A DNA stretch of 64,000 bases from Triops longicaudatus (GCA_022885665.1 JAGQDJ010000050.1:248001-312000), one strand, 5' to 3'. Positions 51,601-63,534 are shown, counted from the first letter of the stretch. Notes: generated by a model from the sequence alone, not told the origin. A program made the numbers and translations.

Positions 51601-54600
51601 CATACCAGTTTTACCATACTGAACACGTGTTCGGTTTGCAAAAAAAGCAGCATACCGATTCCACCTAAACATGCAATGTATTGATCTAATACAAGCCTCT
51701 TACAGCTTAGAAACGAGCATCTTTGCAATAAAATACGAAATGAATGTCTTTGTAACAGACGCTATCCTCTGTTACAAACAGAAACACGCATATTTCGGAG
51801 TAGCCTTCATTTCAAGAATCTTCTAAAATGTTCTGTTTCCGGGGAATCTTCAGCATCTCAGAATTGTAAAACTTTATTGCAGAAGGAATTTTTCATCTGC
51901 TTTCCATATTATTACACATTTTCCGCACTATTTAAATTCTTATGCTAAGTGAATCGAGTTTTCCAATGATGTAAGCAACAATTCGGTCCCGAAAAACTGC
52001 GTATAGATCCCATTTACGGAAGTTCTTTCATAAAAGTAACATCCTGCACACGCCAACGCCCTTTTAAATTCTCCTTTCCTATCCATCGCTTCCAATGCAA
52101 TGCAGAACTCGACTAAAGTTATCCAGAATCCCATTTCCGTTAACTATTTCACCGATGTTCCGATGTCAAAGGAGGGTGAGTATCCTAAAATGAGGGAGTC
52201 ACACTTCCGGCAAACATTTTTTTCCGTGCCACACTCTCAGTTCACATTTGCTTCGCCGGTCTCGCAGCACACTGGAATCTCTTGTCATTGGTCTCCTTGT
52301 AAACGCATTCTCATCTGCGCGACATTTGTCCATCAAGTCCCTATGCAATGCGAGACAAGACGGATTTTATGCAGCTTTTACTCTTTCTTCCGTTAACTGT
52401 CTCCCGGTGACTTAACCCGAACACGTGATACAGCGAAAAGGAATTCACCCTTTAACAAACATAACGGTGAACAAGCAACTTTCAACTGGAAACATAAGAC
52501 TACACGACGGCGAAGAATTTAGACCAAATTAGGGCGCATAATGACATACATTTCTTTTAAAGTAAGGCGAGCAAGCCTTTCCCACACCTTCGTTTTTCCT
52601 TTTTCTTTTTACTTATAAGAATGAAAATTATTATAAGGTATGAAACTCATGATCCTACATGTTGGTTGCTTCGCGTGAAGGAAGCTCGAGAAGTTCCACT
52701 TTTATGTTACTTTTATCTTCAAAGGTGCAACTGAACTTGTTAATTTAATATCTGTCTAATAAACGTATACTTCCTGCAAAAAAAGATAGTGCTTCAGAAA
52801 GGTTGGCTTTGGGAATAGGGTTTATTTGGCCTTCATCATTTTTGCAAAGTTTTATTAACCGGACTTCAACTACCCGGAGTCCTAAATTCCCCCGCTTCAA
52901 GGCGAGTTTAATGGCAAATGGTTCCGCAATAATAACGAACAAGTTGGTAGGAGTTAATCAAATCCATAAACGACCTCAGACGGCAAAAGAAGGTCCTGGC
53001 TAAGCACTTTGTTACACGAATCCACAAAAAAAAAATGCAAATGAACTTCAGGATAGGAACCCCACACAAGCTTTTCATAAACATGAAATATTCCGCTTTA
53101 ACACAATTTGCCTTTATTTTAGGAATATCCCTACAACGCCCTGTATTAAAAGTATTGTCGTTTTATATTTTGCTATTTAACGAACGAAATAATAAAGACA
53201 TATAATAAATTAGCACGAGAAGGAATTTTGCATCGTACTAAATAATACTAATGACAGTACCAAAATATTTCCCTATATCCAAAATACACGAATTACTCTG
53301 AAATAAATAATCCAACATGAAGAGTCCTGAACCTATCAACGCAAGAGAGACAAAGGAATTCAAGCGATTGGGCTAACGTTGACGAAATATTGGTTCCGAT
53401 GTGGACGGATTTCAAACATTGTTAGTGTGTATTAACACAAACTTTTCTTAATCAGGTTTATGTTACGCTGTCCAGCAGTTCGACAACGAGCCCGTGTACA
53501 CAGAAATAAATCCAGGCGGGAACGCGAAATTAGCTTGTAAGATCTTTAACAAGCGAGGCCAATGTTCCTGGCAGAAGGACGGAAAGGTACGTCACAACAA
53601 CACTAAATAAAACAGAATGTTGATTTTTTTTAAAATCGATTCCTGGACTACAGCCTGTAGGGATTTATGCTGGAAAATACGAATGGGCGGGCAGCCCCGA
53701 ATCCGGCGATTGCAGCTTGCAAATTCTGTCCGCACGGATCGAATATGACGATGGGGAGTGGGAATGTCAAGTGACAGCATCGACCTTTGATAGTCAAGAT
53801 GCATTAACTTCCACGCCAGTGCGCGTCGTTGTTCGTGGTACGTATAACTGTGAAACCACTTTTAAAAGCCCGCTCTAAGCCCGTGTTCTTCATTCTTCAA
53901 GTTCCCCCTACTACTCCTGTAATTGAGACGAATTTCACGCAAGTCAATGGAAATTTATCGGCACGCGTCAACCAAGTCACTTCAACGAAGTGCACGAGCA
54001 GAAATGGAAACCCACCTGCGACCTTGAAATGGTTTCTAGGTAGGCAACAAAATTTCATGCCTTTCGTGAATTATACTAATTTTGTATTACTCTCCAGACG
54101 AAGTTGAACTTCTACCCAGCATAAATCAAACCAATATCACCGAAATCGGTTCTACTAAACGCTGGATGTCGATGATCACTTTGGATTACGTCTACACGAA
54201 AAGAGACCACGGCCGTGTTTTACGATGCGTTGCCATCCACGAAGCGTTTCCGACGAAATCAAGCAGCGTTTCCGCCAAACTGGATGTCCAATGTACGCTT
54301 AATTGCATAAAGCCTCCCTTATCTTCAAAAAGTTTATTTTCCATTTTTCAGACGCAGCCGAAGTCACTTTAATTGGTGCACCGACTAAGGATTTGGAGGA
54401 GAACGTTGACAGCGTCAAGGTTACATGCAAAGCAGACGCCAATCCGCCCGCTACAGTCATTTGGCGCAAATTGGGCAGCACAGACATCTACAGTTTCCAG
54501 GAAACGTTGGATTTTTCCGTTGTCAGACGCCAAGATTCAGGCACTTATACTTGTGAAGCCAAAAATACGCTCGGCAGCTCGAGCTTATTGAGCTTCAACA

Positions 54601-56457
54601 TTGATGTGAAATGTAATCAATACTCGAATGCCCTTTTTTTGTACGTTTATACTATTTTTGTTTTATTTAGATGGGCCCACCATATTAAATTTGGGGCCCG
54701 CTGTTGGAAGCCAGCTTACAGCAACATTGTTCAGCAGCGCGGAAAAGATCGAATGCCGCGCAGAAGGAAACCCTCCGCCGAGCTACCGATGGCTGCAGAA
54801 GATGCCAGGCGAAAATAATATCATCATACGCTCCGAAGACAAGTTCCTAATTATCCCCAACGTGACTTACGAATTCCAGGTAAAAAAAGGCGGGCCAAGC
54901 GTTCTGAATTATGACAACGCATATGACAGCAAAACGGATGAAAGAACTGAACATGTCTCATTAGGGAGAATACGTTTGCTCGGCGACCAACGTAATAGGC
55001 AACAAGGAGCGTATAGCGCAGAGCGACCCTTTAACCATCCGCGTAGTGGGTAAATGTGACTACTTAAGATTCAGAAACTGGGTACTTAATATGATTATTC
55101 TTCCTAAAGGTCCGCCACAGTTGTTGCACGAGGCTACGGCTAGACACATTACAGTAGATAAGGGCGACGACGTCATTTTACGCGCCACATTTTGTGCCGA
55201 TCCTCGTCCACAGCGAACCATATGGCAGTGGGGTACATCTCAATTAGAAGCGGGGGCAGGTCAAGGCAGATTTGTTGCAGAAGCGCTACAGAAAGTAGGA
55301 GCAACGAATGTGGATTCCATCTTTGCACAAGCTTACAGGGTGCACTATCAATTTCTTTTACGAATGCATGCACGCAACATTTGTAATCCTGCCATAAACA
55401 CTAATGTAATCCGATTTCTTTTGTCCCCCCTTACAGACCAACCGTCAAGAGTGTTACGAGGCAAAAATGCGAATTCAGCGTGTTGAAATGGCTGACGCTC
55501 GGCATTACTATTTCTTGGTCGAAAACGAAAAAGGAGCTGATACTTTACATATAGCGTTAAGTGTCAAAGGTAAATCGAAAACTAAGTTCGTCCATTCTTA
55601 ACTTGTGACAATAACGGAAACGTTTCATTCCAGAACCTATTGCGATGGCTACGGTGATTGCGGTAGTAATCGCATGCTTGGTGTTTATCGTATTCTTGAG
55701 CGTGACGCTAGTCTATTGCTACCGGACGAATCGATGCTGTTTTCGAAGTAAGTGCTTTTGGCAAATATTGCCTTCAGATTACGAATTGACGTGTTACCCT
55801 GGCTAACTAGCTTTCTTGTATGGCATTGCTTATAACCCGTAAGGTCCGGACGTTTTCAAGAAAGCAGATTTCGAAAGTGCCAAAAGCAGCGTGTTTGGAA
55901 GTCGAACAAGCCCAGCCAGTCATACCAGTCGATCAAGTGTGAGTGATCGTTCTGCTCCCCTTGATGTTAGTAAAGATGAGCCAATCGACGAAGACACCGG
56001 CATGTTCGCTAATCCAACTGTTGCGCTTACTAACCCGCATCACTACCTATCTCCTTCTTCTACTACTTCTAACACTTATCACCACGAGGGGCATGGACCT
56101 AATACGGGCGATTCTATTAACGAATGCGACGATACTAACTTGGAAAACAATACTGACGGCTCGAAATTTCCGTCCCACTTTCAGGTAGCTGAGACTAGCT
56201 AATTATAGGTTTCCTTGTAAAAATATGACTGACTTCGCCTCATTACTTATTGTTATTATTTTTTTTATCTACAGAAGAATGCAAAGCGTAAATACCCTGT
56301 GGATCGACGGGACCTCATATATGCAGATTTGCAGCTTCCCAAAACGAGCAACAATGGTTCAATGCGGATCAAAACGGGTAGCAAGAATCACCATCTCACC
56401 AACCAAGCGAACGATAGTTCATTTTATAAGATCGAACACGAAAAAGCTCAAATTTAG
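48638..56457 (+). CDS. Five-Ig-domain transmembrane cell-adhesion protein (nephrin/kirre/CADM-like)
   Basis: Exons: 48638-48680 (signal peptide), 53456-53586, 53654-53837, 53902-54039, 54098-54292, 54352-54612, 54671-54879, 54965-55049, 55110-55294, 55437-55569, 55634-55747, 55844-56184, 56275-56457, totalling 733 residues. The signal exon ends in phase 1 and joins the next exon to give WILLLLNSLCYA, an excellent leader and cleavage site. Five Ig-like domains follow, with hallmarks DDGEWECQV, GNPPATLKW, DSGTYTCEA, GNPPPSYRW and GEYVCSA. The helix TVIAVVIACLVFIVFLSVTL is followed by CYRTNRCCFR. The cytoplasmic tail (560-733) is Ser/Thr/Asn-rich and ends near an LIYADL motif. Likely a surface receptor for cell recognition in nerve, muscle or nephrocytes. 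The family is sure; the exact orthologue is not. Confidence 0.88.
48681..53455 (+). other. 4.8 kb first intron of the Ig adhesion gene
   Basis: It starts with the consensus donor gtaagt and ends ttaatcag. It is about fifty times longer than the other introns of this gene and contains only short chance ORFs. Long first introns often hold enhancers, but no specific element was recognised. Confidence 0.6.
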
Positions 56458-56641
56458 CTAGGGTGTGAAATACAGCCGAATACTGAGCCATCGCTTTCAT
56501 CTGCGACGATCTCGGGGAGCATGTGAATATCTGTGATTAGTCCTATGGTATTTTGTACTTCTTTACTAGCTTACGTGTGTCAGTATTTGAAGAATCATTT
56601 GCCCCTCATTCATTTTGTATTGTACAGAGAAGTGTATTGTG

Positions 56642-56647
56642 AATAAA
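56642..56647 (+). terminator. Poly(A) signal of the Ig adhesion gene
   Basis: AATAAA (in gtgaataaatctt) lies 185 nt after the stop codon and 80 nt before the stop codon of the convergent EMC2 gene. It is the only canonical hexamer I see in the interval. Confidence 0.7.
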
Positions 56648-56726
56648 TCTTACTTTCCAATGTTGCAAGAGCACTCGAATTCAAAACCCGGACAGAAAAT
56701 AATGACTACATCTACTCATGGAACAT

Positions 56727-57868
56727 TTACGATATTTGCAGACTATTCATCAGACCTTCAAGTGCTAATTGGTTCGACTTGTTACTCTGATTAGAATTAC
56801 CATACACTTCGGCAATCTGTTTCGCTGCCCATTCGGCAAGCTTCTGACATTCTTTCTTCTTGTTCGACTGGCATTTTTGGGATGTTAGAATGTGTGAACT
56901 TGTCTGAATATGGACAAAAAATTAACTCTGAGTTGAAAACTACTAGATCTGGGTTACCAATACGATTCCATATAGGGCACGAAGACTGCTAGGATTCAAT
57001 TTCGCCGCTTGACAGAAATAAGTTCGAGCAATCTCGAGGTTTTCGAAACCACCCTATTACCGCTCACTTAAAACAACGACTGTGACAGTAAAAACGTGTT
57101 AACTAACCTGAGTGTAGCGAATTTCCGCGTAACATTGGAAATAGACATGATTAAACGGATTGTGCAAGAGTATTTCTTCCATGCAAAAGGCGGCCTTGCC
57201 CAACTCTTGCTGACTGAGATACAAATCGCAAAGTTCTAACCAAGCCTCCTGATCTGCCATAAACCTTTAAAAACGCTTTTTAATTACAGCTGCTAAATTT
57301 TAATTAAAAAATGGCATACGTTTTTAAATAGTCAGTAAGCTCCTTAATGGCTTCAACGATTTTGCCTTGCGCTTTGTAAATGGCGACTTTACGCTTTCTG
57401 GGTGCGGCATTCGTCTCGTCTTTTTTAATTATGACATCCAGCACATCCAATGCATCGTCGTAACGCTCCAAAGCTTCTAGTTTCATAGCTTTCAACCGCC
57501 GTACTCGCAGGCTACCAGGAAAGGCCTGGGAAAGCTCTGAAATACACACGTCAGCCACATCCATCCTGTTGCAGTCAAAAGCTGCAATACAAACTTGCTC
57601 ATAGACTACATAACCTTCAACAAGAGAATTATAATTAGTGACGAAAAGGCTATATTCTTTAACAAACTTACTTTCATCTCCCAATGAACTAATCTGGCTT
57701 GATAAAGTAGTTTCCCAGAAGTCAATAATTTCTCGACTATGCCTCTCATTTTCCTCTCGCCAAACTCGCAAGGTTTCTCGGATACCTAATGAATGGGTGG
57801 TTAAATATAAATTCTCATGTTATAATGTACAGTAATTTCTTACTTTCAAGACTCGGTACACCTCTCAT
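56727..57868 (-). CDS. EMC2: ER membrane protein complex subunit 2 (TPR protein, TTC35)
   Basis: Exons in transcript order: 57868-57844, 57785-57672, 57614-57320, 57264-57108, 57053-56958, 56903-56727; 287 residues (human EMC2 is 297). Diagnostic stretches are LRVWREENERHSREI, YEQVCIAAFDCNRMD, FPGSLRVRRLKAMKLEALE, AAPRKRKVAIYKAQGK, DQEAWLELCDLYL, and NLEIARTYF with KLNPSSLRALYG. These are the TPR helices of EMC2, the cytosolic scaffold of the EMC insertase, which places tail-anchored and multipass proteins in the ER membrane. The start codon lies 25 nt before the first donor, in exon 1. The gene converges with the Ig gene (269 nt between stops) and is head to head with PIGK (344 nt between start codons). 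Confidence 0.94.
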
Positions 57869-58212
57869 TTTGTTAATCTATCGCGGATCGTTGACAACCT
57901 ACGACTGAATTTGCATTAATTTACGTTTGAGTCACAAATATGACGCCTAGTGGTCACACTAGTAACTACAGCTGTCAATTTATCACACTATCTCGGAACG
58001 GTTAAATTTTCTTGGCAAACAGCTTGACTTTCTTTGTCAATTTCAGTGCAAGTTCTGCTCTCGGACAGGAATTGGCAGTCAAATAGGGAAAAAGTCGTTC
58101 TTGGTGTACTAAATGAAAAAAGCTTTATTTTCCAATGAATGCGATTGAGGGCAGCACATCCTGTAAAAACAAGCCGGCACCATTTGTAAATATTGGAGAT
58201 TTTAGTTTGGAG
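57869..58212. promoter_or_regulatory. Shared bidirectional promoter region EMC2/PIGK
   Basis: Only 344 nt separate the start codons of EMC2 (-) and PIGK (+). At 57942-57955 gacgcctagtggtc resembles, on the reverse strand, the CTCF core. A tgagtcac AP-1/CRE-like motif lies at 57929-57936. No TATA box is evident, as expected for two housekeeping genes. Motif functions are inferred. Confidence 0.5.
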
Positions 58213-59779
58213 ATGTTTCCTTCCTTTTTCTCGTACATTGCGATAAGTATAGTCTTGTACAGCTTTGTATTCCAAGCTTCTGTGAGTACACAGATAAGGC
58301 TGTCATAAAAAATAATTCTGATTAATTATAGGCGACACCGGAAGTTCCGAGCAACTTTTTCTCGTCGACCCACACTAACAATTGGGCAGTATTAGTAGAT
58401 ACCTCAAGATTTTGGTTTAATTACAGACATGTTGCCAACGTCCTTTCACTTTATCGTTCAGTTAAACGGCTTGGAATACCTGACAGGTACCGTGTGTTTT
58501 AAAACTTGATTTTGCTTAATTTAATTTTTCTTTACGCAGCCAAATTATTCTTATGGTAGCTGATGACATGGCCTGTAACCCAAGAAATCCAAGGCCAGCT
58601 ACGGTCTTTAATAATGCCAACCAACACATTAATGTCTACGGTGATGATGTGGAAGTAGATTACAGAGGTTATGAGGTAATTTAAGATATGCCGATCATAC
58701 CATACCATTATACACCCATTACGTCGTTAGATAAAAAAGCCGTAGGAAAATTAACATTTTAACGAACTTGAAATATAATTGCCAGGTAACAGTCGAAAAC
58801 TTCGTACGTCTCCTAACTGGAAGGTTGCCAGCATCAACCCCTCGATCGAAAAGATTGTTGACAGACGAGGGCAGCAATGTCTTAGTTTACATGACAGGCC
58901 ACGGAGGAGATGGCTTTTTAAAGTTCCAAGATGCGGAAGAGATCTCCAACGTTGATTTAGCAGACGCATTCCAACAAATGTGGGAAAAGCAGAGGTAACC
59001 CATTGTACCTTTTTCATTGATCACAAGTTACTGTAGAAAACACAATATCGCTATTCCTTTTTGTCAATTAAACGTTATCTGTGCAGGATACCTGGAACCA
59101 AATACAGCAAGAACTGACTCTTATTTTTATACTTAGGTACAACGAAATCCTATTAATTGTAGACACATGCCAAGCTGCATCTATGTATCAACGGCTTTAT
59201 TCGCCCAACATTCTCGCTATCGGAAGCAGTTTAGTGGGAGAAGATTCGCTTTCTGTAGATCTAACGGAATTCTTTAAAATTTTTATTTTTAACTGAAAGC
59301 TTTTTGTAGCATCATGTTGATCCTGCCATTGGAGTGTACATTATCGATAGGTATACCTACTATGCTTTGGAATTTCTAGAAAAAGTAACCCCAGATAGCA
59401 AGCGAACCCTGGGTGAATTCGTAAGACTTGCGATTGCTTTGCATCGTCGTGTATTAACGTTTTGAATTTCCGTTCTCCTGTTAGCTTGGAGTTTGCCCTA
59501 AGCGCTTGTGCCTATCCACAGTGGGTTATCGCACAGATCTCTTTGCTCGTGATCCTTCTACAGTTCCCGTAACAGATTTCTTTGGAGCAGTACGTAAAGT
59601 CGAAAAAGGATTAGCACCTTTCAGTTTTAATCGAACAGAACGACTCGATAGGTAAAGTTATCGCAAACTTTTTACTATGATAAAATTTACATTTTTCAAC
59701 ATGTAGATTAGAGAATAACGTGAAGCCGGAGCTTGTACCGAGGAAACTCGCATATGCCGATCTGATGCCCATTGTTTGA
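58213..59779 (+). CDS. PIGK: GPI transamidase catalytic subunit (PIG-K/GPI8, C13 cysteine protease)
   Basis: Exons: 58213-58281, 58332-58486, 58540-58675, 58786-58994, 59137-59254, 59310-59420, 59485-59651, 59707-59779; 345 residues. Exon 1 encodes a signal peptide. The mature start NNWAVLVDTSRFWFNYRH is the GPI8 signature. The catalytic His is in MTGHGGDGFLKFQD (residue about 150) and the catalytic Cys in DTCQAAS (about 200). YSPNILAIGSSLVGEDSLS and CPKRLCLSTVGYRTDLF also match. The enzyme sits in the ER lumen and swaps the C-terminal signal of precursor proteins for a GPI anchor. The protein ends LAYADLMPIV with no following hydrophobic helix, unlike vertebrate PIG-K, which has a C-terminal membrane span. 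Confidence 0.95.
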
Positions 59780-59833
59780 ATTGCCGAAGCACTCATTTCC
59801 AAGTGTAAATTACTTAAATACAAGTCATGTGTA

Positions 59834-61110
59834 TTACTTTCCGGGAAGTTGTTTCTTAATTTCATTTAAGCACTGCTGGGCTTCGTGTTCAGCCTCAGCT
59901 GCGTGCTTACGCTGAGCTAAGCGTAAACCTTGTAAGCACGATGACCGAGCTTCGTCAAGAAGCTTTTGCTGAAGTTGTACCGTCCCCAAGTTAACGTAAA
60001 ACGAGGGTAGGTCTTCCATATCTGGGGTGGCCTGGTCAATAGCTTGTTGAAGGTACTGGACTGCTTTCGCGTTATCTCCTTTAAGCGAGCAAACCGATCC
60101 CATGTCGTTCAAAAGCACTAACGTTTGCTCATGTGTTGGCCCGTTAATTTTCGCCGACATTTCATAAGCTTTATGGAAGTAATGGAAGGCTTGGTCATAC
60201 TGATTTCTCGAGAGCAAGTAGCGCGCAAACCAATCGACGCTGAGAGCCCAAAGTAACAAGACATCGTCGTCTTGGTTCCCTTGGTCAATCTTCTTTTGCA
60301 GGGAATTAACACAGAAGGAAAAACCTTCAATCGCTTTCTCGTCATCGTGCATCATACCGTACAAACTGGCAAGCTTGGCACTTATATGAATTATAGCATT
60401 GTCGTCTTGTGGTGTCCCTGCTGCCAACAACCTGCTTAACACGTCTTTAAATACTTTTTCGGCTTTGTGGTAATCGCCTGTTTCAAATGCAATATTGGCT
60501 AAAAGGTCGAAAATATAGGTTTGGCCATCGACGTGCTGTAGATCTTGAGCTGCCTTTAAGGCTACGTGAAGAATTTGCTCCGCTTGTTTCGTATTGCCTT
60601 CCTACCATAAAAACCTACATTATTGTTGACTCGGTAAAAATACCATGCACTGCTTCAAATTCTGAGCTGCAATACAGGTTATCTAAAATTGCTCAGCGTA
60701 GTTATTCGTAAGATTTGACACGTTCCGATGTCAATCTTTTTCATTAATAACCGAGAAGTCCTTCGATGAGCAGTTTTCAACGATTAAAAAAATAAACATT
60801 TTTTAGAAAAACTTCAGAACTCCTGATCTGCAGTGCAGGAGTTCTGGGTACTGACCTGAAACGCTAAGATTCCTCGTTTGATCATTGTCTTCATATCCTC
60901 AACAGGGTTAGCTTCTTCTTTTCCACCGAAACCGAAGAACGAAATCAAACCGGCACCGACAAATTTGCTGGCATTTACGTAAGACCATTGTTCCCTGTGC
61001 TGGCTTTTCTTCCAGCTCCAAGTGAGATTACGTGACTGTGAGTTACATGCATGAAAATAAATAGGGACCGATCTATAAGTTCTTCGCAAAACGGACCTGA
61101 ATGCGTTCAT
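59834..61110 (-). CDS. TTC19: TTC19-like mitochondrial TPR protein
   Basis: Two exons: 61110-60856 (85 codons) and 60601-59834 (stop), giving 340 residues. The N-terminus MNAFRSVLRRTYRSVPIYF is rich in Arg/Ser with no acidic residue, a typical mitochondrial presequence. A short hydrophobic GAGLISFFGFGG segment follows. The C-terminal 250 residues are tetratricopeptide repeats: ANIAFETGDYHKAEKVF, LASLYGMMHDDEKAIEGF, LLSRNQYDQAFHYFHKAYEMS, LNDMGSVCSLKGDNAKAVQYL and FYVNLGTVQLQQK. This matches TTC19, an inner-membrane factor that clears Rieske protein fragments during complex III maintenance. Its stop codon lies 54 nt from that of convergent PIGK, so the mature transcripts must overlap or nearly abut. 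Confidence 0.88.
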
Positions 61111-61403
61111 GCTGATTTCCAGGCTGTTTACAAAACTAACGACAGAGCCGCCGGCGCTACAAGAAACTCACTCGGCAATCTCTTGACGCGCGCTACTCAA
61201 AGATGCGTGCTGGACAAAGCTCACATGACAGGCAGATAAGAGCACTGCAATTCGGGATGCAACAAGAACGACACAAACCAGCTAAGACTTGGTTCAGGCC
61301 GGGGTAACTGTCCGCTTGCTAACGTTTATTTTCGAGTGAAAGTGTGCTTGTTTTTCCTCACAAATTTTCCTCCCGGGCAAGGTCAATTCTTACATCCTCC
61401 GAG
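61111..61403. promoter_or_regulatory. Divergent promoter region TTC19/EndoU
   Basis: The start codons of TTC19 (-) and the first EndoU gene (+) are 293 nt apart. The interval is GC-richer than average and has no obvious TATA box. It must hold both promoters, or one bidirectional promoter. Confidence 0.45.
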
Positions 61404-63463
61404 ATGCCGAGCCTGGCAGTGATAGCTATGGCAGCGACGGGGTTGCAGCTGCTCGCTTTGTTTTTGGGTAACTTCTTAATAAATACTCGGGGTTTCGGAA
61501 AAGGGGCGATCTGACGTTCGTGAACAACAATAAGCTATTCATCCTCGTGTGTATTGGTTTTTGTGATGACGTTTGGGAATGAATTAACGAATATTAATTC
61601 GTATTATGTGCATAAAGGTGTTGCGCATGATGCCTGGTCCGGAGGAGTTCCAAGCAACACCCCAGTATTGGCGGTGACGGACAAGATTTTGGAGGAGGCC
61701 GTATTGGAATCAAATTTTTCGTGCGCTGGCCGTTGTTACGCTTCTGCCTTATCAGACCCCTTCAATTCAGATAGCAGTCCTGGCTGGTGTCAGTGCAATC
61801 CTAGCTGTTTACAAGCAGGCGACTGTTGCACTGATTACGGTACATTGTGCATGACCTGCAAAGGTAAATGCGGAAGCAGAAACGATCCATCCGCTGTTTG
61901 TAATTGCAACCCTAGCTGCGCCCGAAATAATGACTGCTGCCCCGATTATGAAAGTGAATGCCCCGTCGAAAAGACTATACTGCCGGTGAACATTCCTCCT
62001 AACCAGCAACCTAGAGTAGCGGCTACTCCTGGTACAGGGCCAAGAAGTGGAACACCGGCGCCTGCTAGCCATGGAAGTAATTACAGATGCCTACCATTAT
62101 GTAATAAAGCTTGCAAGCTAACAAATATTCTCTTAATAGTCGGAAGAATAAGCGATACTGACTTGCAAGAGTTAAGCGAAAGACTTTTCCAGCTGGACAA
62201 TGATCAACTAGGTGGAGTAGCACTCAACCTCCAAGGCAAAACTCGCTCCGGCAATAAAAATGACTTAGCTCCTTTACCGTAACACGCTTTTATCAGAAAC
62301 TTGTTTTACGGCAAAAAGGACAAATACTTCTTTAGGTTGTTCCAAAACTCTCCACTTCAGCAATGGCCCACGGTTACTTTGATACAAAAGCTCTACGACA
62401 ACTATCAAGCGGATGTCACTAAGCCTGAACCTACCCCGGCTAATCAAGCTAAAGAAGAAGACGAGTTACTCAATGCAATTCTTGCTACCTCAGTGATGAA
62501 AACCGCTCATAGTTTTCTAAAATCAAAAGGTACAGAAATTTAACCCAACTGGCGCTGATTTAATAGCATTTTCGTTGTACTGGTTCTAAAAATTAGTTAT
62601 ACGTGTTAGCACGCGGGTCATTGCCAATTCCATGAACTAGGAAGTCAAGTAATAGTTCCTTATGAGCAACGTTAATTGACAAATGGAAAATGTTGCTTTA
62701 AGAATGTTCGAACTCACGCATTCATGTTGAATTGTTTTTAAAAATAGCGCGTAACGCATTAGAGCTATTTTTATACTGCAAGTTACTTCTTTCGACTTAC
62801 GGGCCGAAATAAAGAATAATTATCAAATTTTTAATGTTACAAAGGATTTAGGTGCGACGGAAGTTTATTAGACTATTACGTTTTAATTTTTATTTGATTT
62901 TCACTTCATTTAAATCTATTATTATTTATTTATTACAGACAAAGCACCAGCAAACCTTCAAGACTTCAAAAATCAGTTGCGCTCGATATGGTTTACGAAA
63001 TTCTCTAGAGCTCATGGGAACGCGGGTTCATCGGGTTTTGAGCATGTTTTCTTAGGAGAAACAAAACAAGGAGCTCCTACTGGTTTTCATTCCTGGCTTT
63101 ATTACCATAACCAAGAATCTGGCAGCAAGGTTAATTACCTAGGCTACAGTCGTGTTTTGTCACTCGGAAAGGTAGGTTTCCAATTTCTCATGCAAATATA
63201 TTGCATAGTTTTATCTGCTTTGGAAGGCAAAATTGATTGAAATGCCACTGAGCTGGCAAGGATTATACAAACCGCTGAATTCACTTTTGGCTGGAACTAC
63301 TCCCGAACTGGAGATGGCTTTATACACGGTGTGTTTTATTATCCGCCCAAACGCCCGGTGTTCATTATCGGGAGGTGGAAACAGGTTTTACGTACAAACG
63401 TATGTGTTTAACGGTAGAGACGGAAAACCGCTCGTTGGCACTGCCTACCCGTACATTCCTTAG
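61404..63463 (+). CDS. Secreted EndoU-family ribonuclease with two somatomedin B domains
   Basis: Exons: 61404-61467, 61618-62076, 62140-62278, 62336-62529, 62939-63171, 63227-63463; 441 residues. Exon 1 is a signal peptide. Two somatomedin B domains follow (about 70-115 and 115-150), each with the CxCNPSC and DCCxDY pattern. A Pro/Thr linker leads to the EndoU domain (about 180-440). Catalytic-site motifs seen are GFEHVFLGE and GFHSWLYYH, with one His each, and a Lys in GLYKPLNS before GTTPELEMALYT. EndoU enzymes cut RNA at uridylates in a metal-dependent way. SMB plus EndoU matches the secreted placental-protein-11 form. Intron 62077-62139 (63 nt) is in frame without stops and could be retained. 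A variant signal attaaa at 63535-63540 precedes the next gene by only 50 nt. Confidence 0.93.
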
Positions 63464-63534
63464 ATAACCAAGTTTTTCACTGCCACGTGTTGTCGTGACT
63501 TACCACCGGTGTGAACAAAAGAAAATGAGATAAG

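Noticed and set aside
52745..52942. Minus-strand ORF resembling an RNase H fragment (AEPFAIKLALKRG)
   Set aside because: Only a short similarity to the RNase H helix; no catalytic Asp/Glu set and no adjoining reverse transcriptase. It lies inside the Ig gene intron.
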